Source of the DNA: Planctomycetes bacterium GWF2_41_51 | GTDB taxonomy: Bacteria > Planctomycetota > Phycisphaerae > Sedimentisphaerales > UBA12454 | Length of the DNA stretch: 35,598 nucleotides | Assembly: GCA_001825665.1 (NCBI GenBank) | Contig: MHXZ01000042.1 | Span: forward strand, 1 to 35,598 | Reading direction: 5' to 3' | In this document: in pieces, positions 13,959 to 22,699 of the stretch | Layout of the letters: each line of letters starts with the position of its first letter | How positions within the stretch are numbered: position 1 is the first letter of the stretch | Notes under the pieces: generated by a model | Databases searched by the model: none | What the model was told of the DNA's origin: nothing | Seen by the model: only the letters and a program-made list of their open reading frames with translations | Position numbers and translations under genes: made by a program

Positions 13959-15693
13959 CGTCCAGGCTTTTCAAAGTTGTTATCAGCTCATTTTTAATCA
14001 GATTGCCCGCCAATGCAATCGGCTTATCTTTGTCCGGCAGAAGCAGAATAGTAACAGGTACTGCCGGCTGTTTGTAAATTTCTTTCAGCGCGATTGTCGC
14101 CGGATAATCGTAAGCCGTCGTATCAGCTTTAATTGCAAGCACGCCTTTTTGTTTTATCAAGTCAGCAACTTCTTTAGTTGAATAAACTGTTTTTTCGAGA
14201 ATCTTACAGGATATGCACCAATCTGCCGTAAAATCTATCAGTACCGGCTGATTATTTTCCTTCGCTGATGAAATTAATTCCTCATTATAAGGCTGCCAAT
14301 CTATCAATCCTTTTTGCGGAGGAGTTAAAAGCAAAAACGCAAACAGAACTGCCAGCAGAACAGCGACAAACCTGATTGCCCATTTTTTTTGCTGAGGCGT
14401 ATCATAGCTGACGCAAACTCCCCACAGCCAAACGCATACCGACAGCACGACTGCGTAATAAAGAATACCTATAACTTTATCGGCCGGTACAGCTTCAAGC
14501 AGTTTAACTGCTATTGCCAGCAGAATAAAACCGGTCGCGTGTTTGAAAAGCTCCATCCATCTCCCCGGCTTCGGAATTTTTACAAGCAGGTTCGGCGCCA
14601 TTGTAAGAATTACATAAGGAGCCGCCATACCGACACCGATGAGAAGAATTGTTACAGTCGCAAGCACCATCGGCTGAGTCTGTGCCCAGGCGAGAACAAA
14701 TGTCAGAATTGCGAAACTGCACGGTGTACTCAAAACTGCCGCAAGAAAACCCATTCCGATAGAACCAGTAAAGCCGCCTTTTGACTTGCCGCTGCTGACA
14801 GATGCCGGAATCCCCAACGAAAATAAACCGAACATATACAGTGCAAGCACAACCATCAATAGCGCCATACCCGTAACGAAAGCGGGATTTCTGAACTGGT
14901 CGCCCCATTGAAAGACAAGACCGAATCCGAGTTTTAGAACAATATTGAAAACTGCAAGTGCGGCAAAAAATAAAATGATGCCGAGCGCGAATGCAAGGCC
15001 GAGCGCAAAACTTTTCGCTTTGCCTTTTTCAGCCTGACTGACAAGACGCATTACTATAATCGGTAAAATCGGCCATACGCAAGGCATAACATTCAAAAGT
15101 AAACCGGCCAATATTGCTAACGGAAGCGCTATTAAACCCGATGCCGCCATTGCCGGTGTTTCGATTTTTGTTTCAATTAACTGGGGAACATTGAAGGCTG
15201 GTATGTCCATTTGAGCATCAGATGAAATCTCAATTGTTTTTGAAAGCTGGTAACTTGCTTTCCTGCACAACTGGTCATTGCACGCAACGCCTTCTACAGC
15301 AACATTGATGTCTGTAGTAGTACTATTTATATCTGAAGTAAACGGAACAAAAACGCTGAAATTTCCGCTGTAAACTTCCAGCTTTTGATTTGTAACCTTA
15401 TCGAAATACGGCTGTGCTTTTGGAAATATCGGTTCGCCGAATAGAAGTCCCTGCCCTTGTACGTTTACTTTCAGACTCATCTCAGGAGTAGATTTTTCTG
15501 ACGCGTAAAAATGCCAGTTTTCCGCAGGTTCGATTCTGATTTCAATTGCGCTGGCAGAATCAGGAGTTACTTGTGAATGCTGAAGGAAAAGTTTAACTGC
15601 TGCAAGATCATCGCCGGCACTATCTGATGCACAGACCAATGACACTGAAAATAACAACGCAGTAATTGACAGTAACAATAATCTGCTGTTCAT
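13939..15693 (-). CDS. dsbD: Thiol:disulfide interchange protein DsbD-type
   Basis: 584 residues, the usual three-part DsbD plan. A signal peptide (MNSRLLLLSITALLFSVSLV) precedes an N-terminal beta domain with CNDQLC, the reductant-receiving pair. A multi-helix membrane domain follows, with VMPCVWPILP and STPCSFAILTF each carrying one electron-relay cysteine. The C-terminal thioredoxin domain has DWCISCKILEKT. It passes electrons from cytoplasmic thioredoxin to periplasmic thiol proteins. It lies 27 bases downstream of ftsH and overlaps nth. The exported glutaredoxin-like protein at 10296-11234 is a possible partner, by inference only. Confidence 0.93.
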   Translation of the reverse strand: MNSRLLLLSITALLFSVSLVCASDSAGDDLAAVKLFLQHSQVTPDSASAIEIRIEPAENWHFYASEKSTPEMSLKVNVQGQGLLFGEPIFPKAQPYFDKVTNQKLEVYSGNFSVFVPFTSDINSTTTDINVAVEGVACNDQLCRKASYQLSKTIEISSDAQMDIPAFNVPQLIETKIETPAMAASGLIALPLAILAGLLLNVMPCVWPILPIIVMRLVSQAEKGKAKSFALGLAFALGIILFFAALAVFNIVLKLGFGLVFQWGDQFRNPAFVTGMALLMVVLALYMFGLFSLGIPASVSSGKSKGGFTGSIGMGFLAAVLSTPCSFAILTFVLAWAQTQPMVLATVTILLIGVGMAAPYVILTMAPNLLVKIPKPGRWMELFKHATGFILLAIAVKLLEAVPADKVIGILYYAVVLSVCVWLWGVCVSYDTPQQKKWAIRFVAVLLAVLFAFLLLTPPQKGLIDWQPYNEELISSAKENNQPVLIDFTADWCISCKILEKTVYSTKEVADLIKQKGVLAIKADTTAYDYPATIALKEIYKQPAVPVTILLLPDKDKPIALAGNLIKNELITTLKSLDDVEKQE

Positions 15694-15720
15694 TCAATAA
15701 TCCATAAGGAATTTTTTTGA

Positions 15721-17712
15721 CTATTTATTATCGCCGCTTGTATCGGTGCTTTTATTTTCCGGAGTTTCAGTCGGTATCGGCGGCGGAGTTGACTGCTTTT
15801 CCTGTTCCGCTTTGAGCAAATCACCAACCGTCGGTTTGCTTAATGTGCCGCCTTCGAGAATAATTTTCACTTCCGCAGCGTCAAGCGTTTCATATTTCAG
15901 CAGCGCATCTGCTATCATCTGCAATTTTTCGCGATTATTCTCAATGATTTCCTTTGCGCCGTTATAAGTCTCATCAATCAGCTTTTTGATTTCAGCGTCG
16001 ATAACTTCCGCTGTTTTCTGTGAATGTTCCTGTCCGGACATTCCAAAATATTCCTGCTGTTTAGCGCTGAAATCTATAGGCCCTAAAGTCTGACTCATTC
16101 CCCAGACCTGAACCATTTCCCTGGCAAGCGATGTCGCGGTTTGGATATCCGCCTGAGCGCCGCTGGAAATATCGTCGCAGAAAAATTCTTCCGCTATGCG
16201 CCCACCAAAACATACCTGAAGTATCGCCAGACAATACTTCCTGGTATAATGTGTTCTGTCTTTTTCAGGCAATGAAAAAGTAGCTCCGCCGTAAGGTCCT
16301 CGCGGAATAATACTGACTTTATGCAGCGGGTCGGCATCTTTCAGCATCGACTGAACAAGCGTATGACCGGCTTCATGGTAAGCAGTCAGTTTTTTATCGA
16401 CCTGGTCGATTGCCCTGCTGCGTTTCTTTCTGCCCCAGCGAACTTTGTCGCGGGCTTCTTCAAGGTCTTCCATCTCGACGAAATCTTTATTATCCATCGT
16501 CGCCGCAATTGCAGCTTCGTTGATTATCGCTTCGAGGTCGGCACCGCTGAACATCGGAGTTCCGCGTGCGATTCTTTCAAGGTCAACATCAGGCCCCATC
16601 TTTACTTTTTTCGAATGAATCTTCAGAATAGCCGTTCTGCCTTTTACATCGGGCAGCGGCACGAATACCTGCCTGTCGAATCTGCCCGGCCGAGTCAGCG
16701 CTGAATCGAGAATATCGCCTCGATTGGTCGCCGCCATAACGATAACCTGGTCGTTGGTATCGAAACCGTCCATTTCGACAAGAATTGCATTTAAAGTTTG
16801 TTCTCTTTCATCGTGCCCGCCGCTGACGAAACCCGGTCCGCGTTTTTTGCCGATTGCGTCAATTTCATCGAGGAATATGATACAGGGCGAGTTTTCTTTC
16901 GCACTTTGAAATAAATCGCGAACTCTCGAAGCACCGACGCCTACGAACATTTCAACAAAATCACTGCCGGATATACTGAAAAACGGAACGTTCGCCTGAC
17001 CTGCTATCGCTTTTGCAAGCAGGGTCTTGCCGCAGCCCGGAGGGCCGACAAGAAGTACGCCGCGGGGAATTCTTCCGCCGATTTTCTGGAACTTTTTCGG
17101 ATGTTTGAGAAATTCTATAATTTCAGCAACTTCTTCCTTGGCTTCATCAATACCGGCAACATCGTTGAAAGTTACTTTCATTTGCTCTTTGCCGTGCATT
17201 TTGTGTTTGCTTCTTCCGAAACTCATCAGCATTCCGCCCGGCCCGCTTCGAGCATTGCGAACGAAAACAAAATAAAAGAAGCCTATCATTATCGCAAGAG
17301 GCACAATCCAGCTCAGCAGCGGCATAAGCCATTGAGGCTTGGCAAAAGACCATTTGACCGGTTGAGGCGATGCTTCAACTCTATCGATTAGTTTTTCAAG
17401 CAAATCAGGACGATACCCTACAGTGAATGTCTTGGATGCTTTCGGCTGGCGAGAAGTTATGCCGGATTCGTTGAATTTGCCGATTATTACATTATCACCA
17501 ATCTCAAGACTTTCTATCTTGCCTTCAGACAGGTATTTCTGAAATTCATCGTTAGTTATCGTATCGCTCTGCTTTACATTTTGCAGAAGTGACACTATGG
17601 CGATGGCGGCCAGTATGAACAAAAGCCATTGAAAAGGCTTGTTTTTCTGACGGGCAGCCGCAAGGTTTTGAGGTAGTGTTGGTTTTGTACTTTGTTTTTT
17701 CTTTTCATTCAT
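15721..17712 (-). CDS. ftsH: ATP-dependent zinc metalloprotease FtsH
   Basis: 663 residues from the ATG at 17712 (MNEKKKQSTKPTLPQ). The frame continues 41 codons upstream, but this extra sequence is not FtsH-like. Two membrane helices (about 28-45 and 124-145) flank the periplasmic part. The AAA domain has Walker A GPPGCGKT, Walker B IIFLDEID and the second region of homology ending RPGRFDR. The protease zinc site is HEAGH. The C-terminus is proline- and threonine-rich. FtsH degrades misfolded membrane proteins and regulatory proteins. It is followed 27 bases later by dsbD. Its leader contains a notable set of inverted repeats. Confidence 0.96.
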   Translation of the reverse strand: MNEKKKQSTKPTLPQNLAAARQKNKPFQWLLFILAAIAIVSLLQNVKQSDTITNDEFQKYLSEGKIESLEIGDNVIIGKFNESGITSRQPKASKTFTVGYRPDLLEKLIDRVEASPQPVKWSFAKPQWLMPLLSWIVPLAIMIGFFYFVFVRNARSGPGGMLMSFGRSKHKMHGKEQMKVTFNDVAGIDEAKEEVAEIIEFLKHPKKFQKIGGRIPRGVLLVGPPGCGKTLLAKAIAGQANVPFFSISGSDFVEMFVGVGASRVRDLFQSAKENSPCIIFLDEIDAIGKKRGPGFVSGGHDEREQTLNAILVEMDGFDTNDQVIVMAATNRGDILDSALTRPGRFDRQVFVPLPDVKGRTAILKIHSKKVKMGPDVDLERIARGTPMFSGADLEAIINEAAIAATMDNKDFVEMEDLEEARDKVRWGRKKRSRAIDQVDKKLTAYHEAGHTLVQSMLKDADPLHKVSIIPRGPYGGATFSLPEKDRTHYTRKYCLAILQVCFGGRIAEEFFCDDISSGAQADIQTATSLAREMVQVWGMSQTLGPIDFSAKQQEYFGMSGQEHSQKTAEVIDAEIKKLIDETYNGAKEIIENNREKLQMIADALLKYETLDAAEVKIILEGGTLSKPTVGDLLKAEQEKQSTPPPIPTETPENKSTDTSGDNK

Positions 17713-17842
17713 TTTTTTAATCGCAAATATGGAGTTGTATTGTTTTTTACTTAATCCTACATTATATACGAACAATCTGGTGCTGCAAACAACGATTTTA
17801 AGGTGTTTTTTAAAATAATCGGGTTTTTCTTCCAAATTCTTA

Positions 17843-17939
17843 AATCAAATACATTGTTTAGCACAGAAGAATTACCCTGTCTTGTACGACAAGAACCGCA
17901 AATAGTTTTTCGTACAAGTAAATCAATGTGTCTTTGATT
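17843..17939 (-). promoter_or_regulatory. Nested inverted repeats in the ftsH upstream region
   Basis: Outer arms: AATCAAA (17843-17849) with TTTGATT (17933-17939), and ACATTG (17851-17856) with CAATGT (17924-17929). Inner arms: CTTGTACGA (17881-17889) with TCGTACAAG (17910-17918), a perfect nine-base match. They can fold as one long hairpin in RNA, or be an operator in DNA. There is no U-run, so a simple terminator of the sigma-54 activator gene is unlikely. Confidence 0.45.
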
Positions 17940-17957
17940 ACAAATTTGACTAAATGA

Positions 17958-18947
17958 TTAAGAATCAGTGTTTTCAGGGAGTGAGATATTGTATTTTCCC
18001 AATAGGCGGTTGAGTTTTCGTCTTTCAAGGCCCAGGATTTTTGCCGCGGCCATTTTCCTGCCGCCCGATGCGTTCAATGCCTGCAAAATCACGTTTCTTT
18101 GCGCTTCATCCAGCGTCGGCAGACGATGCTGACCTCTTTCAACAGGCACAGCAACAAGAATTTCCGTGGGGAGAGACGCAGCCTTTATCATTTCGGAATT
18201 TGTCAAAACGTACGCTCTTTCCATTACATTGGCAAGCTCACGCACATTGCCCGGCCACGAGTAATTTACAAGGAGTTTCTTAACCTCATCGCTTAAAAAC
18301 TTATAAGGCTCATTGTATAATTCCGATTGCCGCGTAAGAAAATATTCAGCAAGCACCAAAATATCTTCCGGCCGTTCACGCAATGGCGGTACATAAACAG
18401 TAACAACATTAATACGATAATACAAATCCGCCCGAAATTTGTTTTCATTTACCATCTGCTTCAAATCGCGGTTTGTTGCGCAAAGCACTCGTACATCTAT
18501 AGGATATGATTTCACCGAACCTAAAGGCGTAACTCTGGATTCCTGCAGGACGCGAAGAAGTTTGGCCTGCAAATCGAGCGGGATTTCACTTATTTCATCG
18601 AGGAAAATCGTTCCGCTGTTGGCAGCTCTGAAAAAACCGAGCGTTTCACTGACTGCGCCGGTAAACGCGCCTTTGACATGACCAAATAACTGACTTTCAA
18701 ATAACTGGCCGGTTAAAGTTGTGCAGTCAACCGGCACAAAAACTTTGTCCGCCCTGTCGCTGCAATTATGAATTCTGCGCGCAACCATTTCCTTGCCGGC
18801 CCCAGTCTCGCCGCTGATAATCATCGAGCATTGTCTGGATGCGACGGCATTAATCGTTTCGAGAATGGACGCGAACGCAGGGGATGCGCCTTCAACGAAC
18901 TGTTGGCGCATAGGTTGAATATGCGGGTCTCTTATCGCATCACCCAT
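17958..18947 (-). CDS. Sigma-54-dependent activator, PspF-like (no receiver domain)
   Basis: 329 residues. The AAA+ domain carries Walker A SGETGAGKE, the sigma-54 contact loop GHVKGAFTGA (GAFTGA intact), Walker B GTIFLDEISEI, and arginine-finger-region NVVTVYVPPLRERPEDI. The last 50 residues form a Fis-type helix-turn-helix (RKMAAAKILGLERRKLNRLL). The N-terminus is only about 15 residues, so there is no receiver, GAF or PAS sensor, as in PspF. Control must come from a separate protein or from expression level. No psp or other obvious target gene is beside it, and no sigma-54 promoter is evident. It lies upstream of ftsH, in the same direction. Confidence 0.9.
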   Translation of the reverse strand: MGDAIRDPHIQPMRQQFVEGASPAFASILETINAVASRQCSMIISGETGAGKEMVARRIHNCSDRADKVFVPVDCTTLTGQLFESQLFGHVKGAFTGAVSETLGFFRAANSGTIFLDEISEIPLDLQAKLLRVLQESRVTPLGSVKSYPIDVRVLCATNRDLKQMVNENKFRADLYYRINVVTVYVPPLRERPEDILVLAEYFLTRQSELYNEPYKFLSDEVKKLLVNYSWPGNVRELANVMERAYVLTNSEMIKAASLPTEILVAVPVERGQHRLPTLDEAQRNVILQALNASGGRKMAAAKILGLERRKLNRLLGKYNISLPENTDS

Positions 18948-19356
18948 TGCAGATTCGCTCCATCGCGTAAATTGTCCTTTTTGCCCTTATCACAATACGC
19001 GCAGAAAAAATCCAATGTTAGTTTTCACAGCGTATTTAGAATTCACTGTTCGATACGCTATGTTCGGTCTTACGGGGAGCTTGGGGGTTTAAAATCTTCT
19101 GTCCGTCCTCCCAAACTCCATTTACATCTTTCATATTCTACTTCGTCCTATAATGTAAATCAAGGTAAAAATGGTATTTTGGGAAAAATATAAAAACCTA
19201 ACCAGCCAGAAAACATCTATATTATAGGACTAATTCCAAATCTAATATAACTTGTTTATTTTCAGTGTCTTAGCTATTGCACAATATCACAGCAAATACG
19301 TACATTAATTGAAAAGTTGGAGAAAAAGAGAAGGTTTCGAAGGTAAAAAAATTGGC
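18948..19356. other. Intergenic region between sigma-54 activator and rnf operon
   Basis: No credible gene. It should hold the promoter of the divergent sigma-54 activator. An inverted repeat AGCGTAT (19029-19035) and ATACGCT (19053-19059), 17 bases apart, is a possible operator near that promoter. Nothing else is recognised. Confidence 0.4.
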
Positions 19357-19404
19357 TTGCATAATGTACCAGTTTAATTTATAAGGATAACTTATTTTTA
19401 AGTT
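19357..19404 (+). promoter_or_regulatory. Candidate rnf operon promoter and leader palindrome
   Basis: TTGCAT (19357-19362) and TATAAG (19380-19385) are separated by exactly 17 bases, a plausible sigma-70 promoter 31 bases before the first gene. Just downstream, AACTTA-TTTT-TAAGTT (19389-19404) is a perfect six-base palindrome that would lie at or near the transcription start, where a repressor could bind. It does not match the FNR consensus. Confidence 0.45.
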
Positions 19405-19415
19405 CAGGCACGGTT

Positions 19416-19694
19416 ATGGACCAGCAGCAATGTCAAAGTTGCAGTATGAAAGACCATTGCAGCCAGGTTTATAAAACTCTTGGCGAGTCGAAGATTCCCA
19501 ATGTCCTGACCAAAGTAATTCTGGCCTTTCTCTTGCCGCTGATTCTTTTCATTCTTACTATTGTCGCGGCTGAAAGACTTTTAACAGAAAAGCTGATAAA
19601 TGAAGCAGCAATTAACTTGATCTCCTTTGCCGCGGCCGCGGCAGTTATTTTTTTATATCTTATTATTTTGAAAATATGGAGAAGAAACAATTAG
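19416..19694 (+). CDS. Small cysteine-cluster membrane protein, RseC-like remnant heading the rnf operon
   Basis: 92 residues. The N-terminus has cysteines at 6, 9 and 15 (CQSCSMKDHC), like the C-x2-C-x5-C cluster of RseC/RsxC-associated proteins. Two membrane helices follow at about 33-52 and 65-86, and the end is basic (KIWRRNN). RseC, which is often first in Rnf loci and belongs to the SoxR-reducing system, has an extra N-terminal beta domain of about 60 residues that is absent here. The stop is 13 bases before the TTG of rnfC, so it is in the operon. A role in Rnf assembly or in cluster delivery is an inference from position and pattern. Confidence 0.65.
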   Translation: MDQQQCQSCSMKDHCSQVYKTLGESKIPNVLTKVILAFLLPLILFILTIVAAERLLTEKLINEAAINLISFAAAAAVIFLYLIILKIWRRNN

Positions 19695-19707
19695 ACCTTT
19701 AGGAAAA

Positions 19708-21048
19708 TTGACATTCAAAGGCGGAGTTCATCCGCCTGACCGTAAAGAATTAAGTGCTCAACGCGCGATACAAACCGTTGCAGTTCCCAAACAGCTTTCC
19801 ATAATGCTCAGTCAGCATATTGGAGCTATCTGTAAACCGCTGGTTAATAAAAAAGATACCGTTACAGCGGGACAGGTCATTGGCAATGCTGACGCCTTCG
19901 TTTCGGCTCCGGTTCATTCGCCTGTTAATGGAACGGTAAAAGATATCGCTCTTTGTTCACATCCGGTTCTCGGTAGAGCAGAAGCTATTATAATAGAATC
20001 CAATGCAGACAATCAGCCCAAACACCCCTGTCCGAATAATTTCGATGTAGATTTCGACCCCACTTATTATTCTCCTGACCAGATATTCGAAGCTGTGCGG
20101 AAAGCGGGTATCGTGGGCATGGGCGGCGCGGGGTTCCCCACAAGCGTAAAAATAAAGGCTAATCCGCAATCTCCGATAACCGACATTATCATCAATGCCT
20201 GTGAATGCGAACCCTTCATTACGTGCGATTATCGTTTAATGCTCGAGTGGACTATACAGATTCTTGCCGGCATCGCTTTAATCAGCAGAGCCTTAAATTG
20301 CAAAAACATATATATAGGTATCGAGGACAACAAGCCTGATGCCGTCGCGACATTCAAAAAAGCGGTTGAATCAATACCTTTCGCCAATGGCATGAATGTT
20401 GTCGCGGTAAAAACAAAATATCCGCAGGGCGGCGAAAGACAGCTTATTAAATCTATCCTCAATAAAGATGTGCCCACCAGCGGAATTCCGCCGATGATTG
20501 GAGTACTCGTCAGCAATGTCGCCACATGTGCGGCAATCGCCGAAGCTGTTGTTCTCAATAATCCGCTTACATATCGGCCGGTGACGGTTTCAGGTCGCGG
20601 TGTAAAAAATCCCGGCAATTTTTACGCACCTGTCGGAATGGCAGCGGGTGAACTTATCGAACTTGCGGGCGGATTAACAGAGGACGCTGTTAAAGTAATA
20701 ATGGGCGGACCTATGATGGGTTTCGCTATCGCTGATTTGTCAACCCCTTTAACGAAAACCTCGGGCGCAATAACCGTACTTACACCAAAAGATTTCCCAA
20801 AACGAAAAGAAACGCCCTGCATCAGATGCGGAAGATGTGTTGCCGCCTGTCCGGTAAATATCAATCCGACAAAAATTGCCCATGCTGTCAAAAACAATAT
20901 GCTCGATGTGGCTAAACAATATTATATGTCGGCCTGTATCGAATGCGGCTGCTGCAGTTACAGTTGCCCGGCTGATATAGAATTGACAGGCTACATCAAA
21001 ACAGGAAAGATTCTTGTTGCCAGAGCCAAAAAATTGATGCCCGCTTAG
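19708..21048 (+). CDS. rnfC: Rnf electron-transport complex subunit C
   Basis: 446 residues from a TTG start (MTFKGGVHPPDRKEL). The N-terminal lipoyl-like domain (KQLSIMLSQHIGAICKPLV) is followed by the Complex1-51K-like flavin region, with GIVGMGGAGFPTSVKI and the CECEPFITCDYRLM segment. The C-terminal half holds two [4Fe-4S] motifs, CIRCGRCVAACP and CIECGCCSYSCP. RnfC is the NADH-side subunit that accepts electrons in the NAD:ferredoxin oxidoreductase. No ATG or GTG is available in frame downstream of an upstream in-frame stop at 19669; an ATT at 19690, with GGAG eight bases ahead, is an alternative start. Confidence 0.94.
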   Translation: MTFKGGVHPPDRKELSAQRAIQTVAVPKQLSIMLSQHIGAICKPLVNKKDTVTAGQVIGNADAFVSAPVHSPVNGTVKDIALCSHPVLGRAEAIIIESNADNQPKHPCPNNFDVDFDPTYYSPDQIFEAVRKAGIVGMGGAGFPTSVKIKANPQSPITDIIINACECEPFITCDYRLMLEWTIQILAGIALISRALNCKNIYIGIEDNKPDAVATFKKAVESIPFANGMNVVAVKTKYPQGGERQLIKSILNKDVPTSGIPPMIGVLVSNVATCAAIAEAVVLNNPLTYRPVTVSGRGVKNPGNFYAPVGMAAGELIELAGGLTEDAVKVIMGGPMMGFAIADLSTPLTKTSGAITVLTPKDFPKRKETPCIRCGRCVAACPVNINPTKIAHAVKNNMLDVAKQYYMSACIECGCCSYSCPADIELTGYIKTGKILVARAKKLMPA

Positions 21049-21069
21049 GAATAAGAAAAGGATTTTGAA

Positions 21070-22098
21070 ATGTCGCAAAATTTATTCGTTTCACATTCGC
21101 CGCATATCCGAAAACATCACTCGACGCAGAGTATAATGCTCGATGTTATCATCGGCCTTGTTCCTGCAATCGCGGCGTCACTGATTTTCTTCAGAACACG
21201 GGCGGCAATTGTTTTAGCAAGCTGCATCATCTCCTGTGTAATTTTTGAAGCTCTTTGTAATCTTTTCAGGAAAAAACCAAATTCACTCGGCGATTTAAGC
21301 GCGGTCGTTACAGGCATCATCCTTGCGTTTTCATTGCCTCCGAGCATTCCTTTCTGGGTGTGCATTATCGGTTCAGGTTTCGCGATAATCATCGGCAAAA
21401 TGGTTTTCGGCGGTCTTGGCGCAAATATTTTCAATCCCGCAATGGCAGGCAGATGTTTTCTGACAGCCTGTTTCGGCGGAATGATGGTTTCGTGGACAGT
21501 GCCGGCCCTTATCGACCCGCAGATGCCCAAAGTCGGCGAAGTTTCAACCGCGCCGGCCGCTTTAACTCAGGCTACACCGCTTGGCTTAATAAAGGAAGCA
21601 CTAAAAAATAAAACCGCACCGCAGGATGAGAAAATTGCAGAAATCAAAGGCATATTCAAAAATATGTTAATCGGTTCCACCGCAGGATGTCTTGGCGAAA
21701 CAAGCGCACTTGCTCTGCTGCTTGGCGGAATATATTTGTTAATCAAAAGAACAATCGACTGGATTATTCCGACAGCGGTTCTTGCGACAGCTTTTATTTG
21801 TGCTCTGATTGCAGTTGAACTTGATCCGCATCATTATGTCAGTCCATTGATACACCTCGCAAGCGGCGCTCTTATATTCGGCGCGTTCTTTATCGCCACT
21901 GACCCCGTTACCGCGCCTTTAACAAAAAAAGGTATGTGGATTTTCGGCGCAGGCGTCGGAGCTATGACAATGCTTATCAGGCTCGTCGGCGAATATCCGG
22001 AAGGCTTTATGTTTGCCGTGCTTTTGATGAACTCCATCAGCCCGCTTATCGACCGATTCACAAAACTTACGCCGGCAGGAGGAAAACCAAATGCTTAA
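21070..22098 (+). CDS. rnfD: Rnf electron-transport complex subunit D
   Basis: 342 residues, membrane-embedded, with about eight to ten helices. The N-terminus (SPHIRKHHSTQSIMLDVIIG) is typical. The GLGANIFNPAMAGR motif is diagnostic. The flavinylation site is LTQATPLG, with Thr169 as the expected covalent FMN acceptor. In the NqrB-type consensus the residue before Ala is Gly, and an Asp stands three residues before the first Thr or Ser; here these are Gln and Ala. ATDPVTAPLTKKG near the end is another family block. It couples electron flow to Na+ or H+ movement with the other subunits. It overlaps rnfG by eight bases. Confidence 0.93.
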   Translation: MSQNLFVSHSPHIRKHHSTQSIMLDVIIGLVPAIAASLIFFRTRAAIVLASCIISCVIFEALCNLFRKKPNSLGDLSAVVTGIILAFSLPPSIPFWVCIIGSGFAIIIGKMVFGGLGANIFNPAMAGRCFLTACFGGMMVSWTVPALIDPQMPKVGEVSTAPAALTQATPLGLIKEALKNKTAPQDEKIAEIKGIFKNMLIGSTAGCLGETSALALLLGGIYLLIKRTIDWIIPTAVLATAFICALIAVELDPHHYVSPLIHLASGALIFGAFFIATDPVTAPLTKKGMWIFGAGVGAMTMLIRLVGEYPEGFMFAVLLMNSISPLIDRFTKLTPAGGKPNA

Positions 22099-22699
22099 AG
22101 TTATTATAGATTATATCGAAAAAAGCTGGCTCCTGATTGTTTCGGCTTTTGTTTTTGGTCTGCTGCTTGCGTTCACTAATTCCGCCTGGCAGGGACGAAT
22201 AGAACAAAACAAAACAGGCAAGCTCAACAATCTTATGAGCGCCCTCATCGCCGATGCTAATTTCAATCTCGTTCTGCCTCAGGCACAAGTAAATCTCGGC
22301 AAAGGCAAAATGGCAAAAACCGATGTTTATCAGGCCTCTTCAGACGGCCAATCGGCGGGCTTTTGCTTCAAAGCGGAAGGAACGGGTTTCGCCGACAAAA
22401 TCGAACTGGTTATCGCTGTAGATTCCTCTTTTGAAAAAGTTCTGGGTTACAGCGTGCTTTCAAGTAATGAAACACCCGGCTTCGGTGACCAAATTATAAA
22501 TGACTTTTTCAGAATGCAATTTATCGGCGCTCCTGTCGCTCAATTGAATCTCGAGAAAAAAGGTGATGATAAAAATATAGACCAGGAAATTATCGCTATC
22601 AGCGGCGCAACTGTCAGCAGCAACGCCGTGGTTAATATTTTCAATAATTATCTCCAGCAGGTAAAAGAACTGCTCAAACAAAAAGGAATTGTTCAATAA
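22091..22699 (+). CDS. rnfG: Rnf electron-transport complex subunit G
   Basis: 202 residues: one N-terminal membrane helix (about 12-30, SWLLIVSAFVFGLLLAF) and an extracytoplasmic FMN-binding domain. SSNETPGFGDQI and the flavinylation motif ISGATVSSNAVV (Thr174 the expected covalent FMN site) are both present. A tail of lysines ends the protein. It overlaps rnfD by eight bases and rnfE by the single A of TAATG, so the cluster is tightly coupled. Confidence 0.94.
   Translation: MLKVIIDYIEKSWLLIVSAFVFGLLLAFTNSAWQGRIEQNKTGKLNNLMSALIADANFNLVLPQAQVNLGKGKMAKTDVYQASSDGQSAGFCFKAEGTGFADKIELVIAVDSSFEKVLGYSVLSSNETPGFGDQIINDFFRMQFIGAPVAQLNLEKKGDDKNIDQEIIAISGATVSSNAVVNIFNNYLQQVKELLKQKGIVQ

Noticed and set aside
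17713-17835. 41-codon N-terminal extension of ftsH
   Set aside because: The added sequence has no relation to FtsH and the ATG at 17712 gives the normal length and first helix.
19676-19710. Programmed frameshift joining an upstream ATG (MEKKQLDL) to rnfC
   Set aside because: A -1 slip at 'ccttta' could do it on paper, but there is no proper slippery heptamer or stimulator. A TTG or ATT start explains the sequence more simply.
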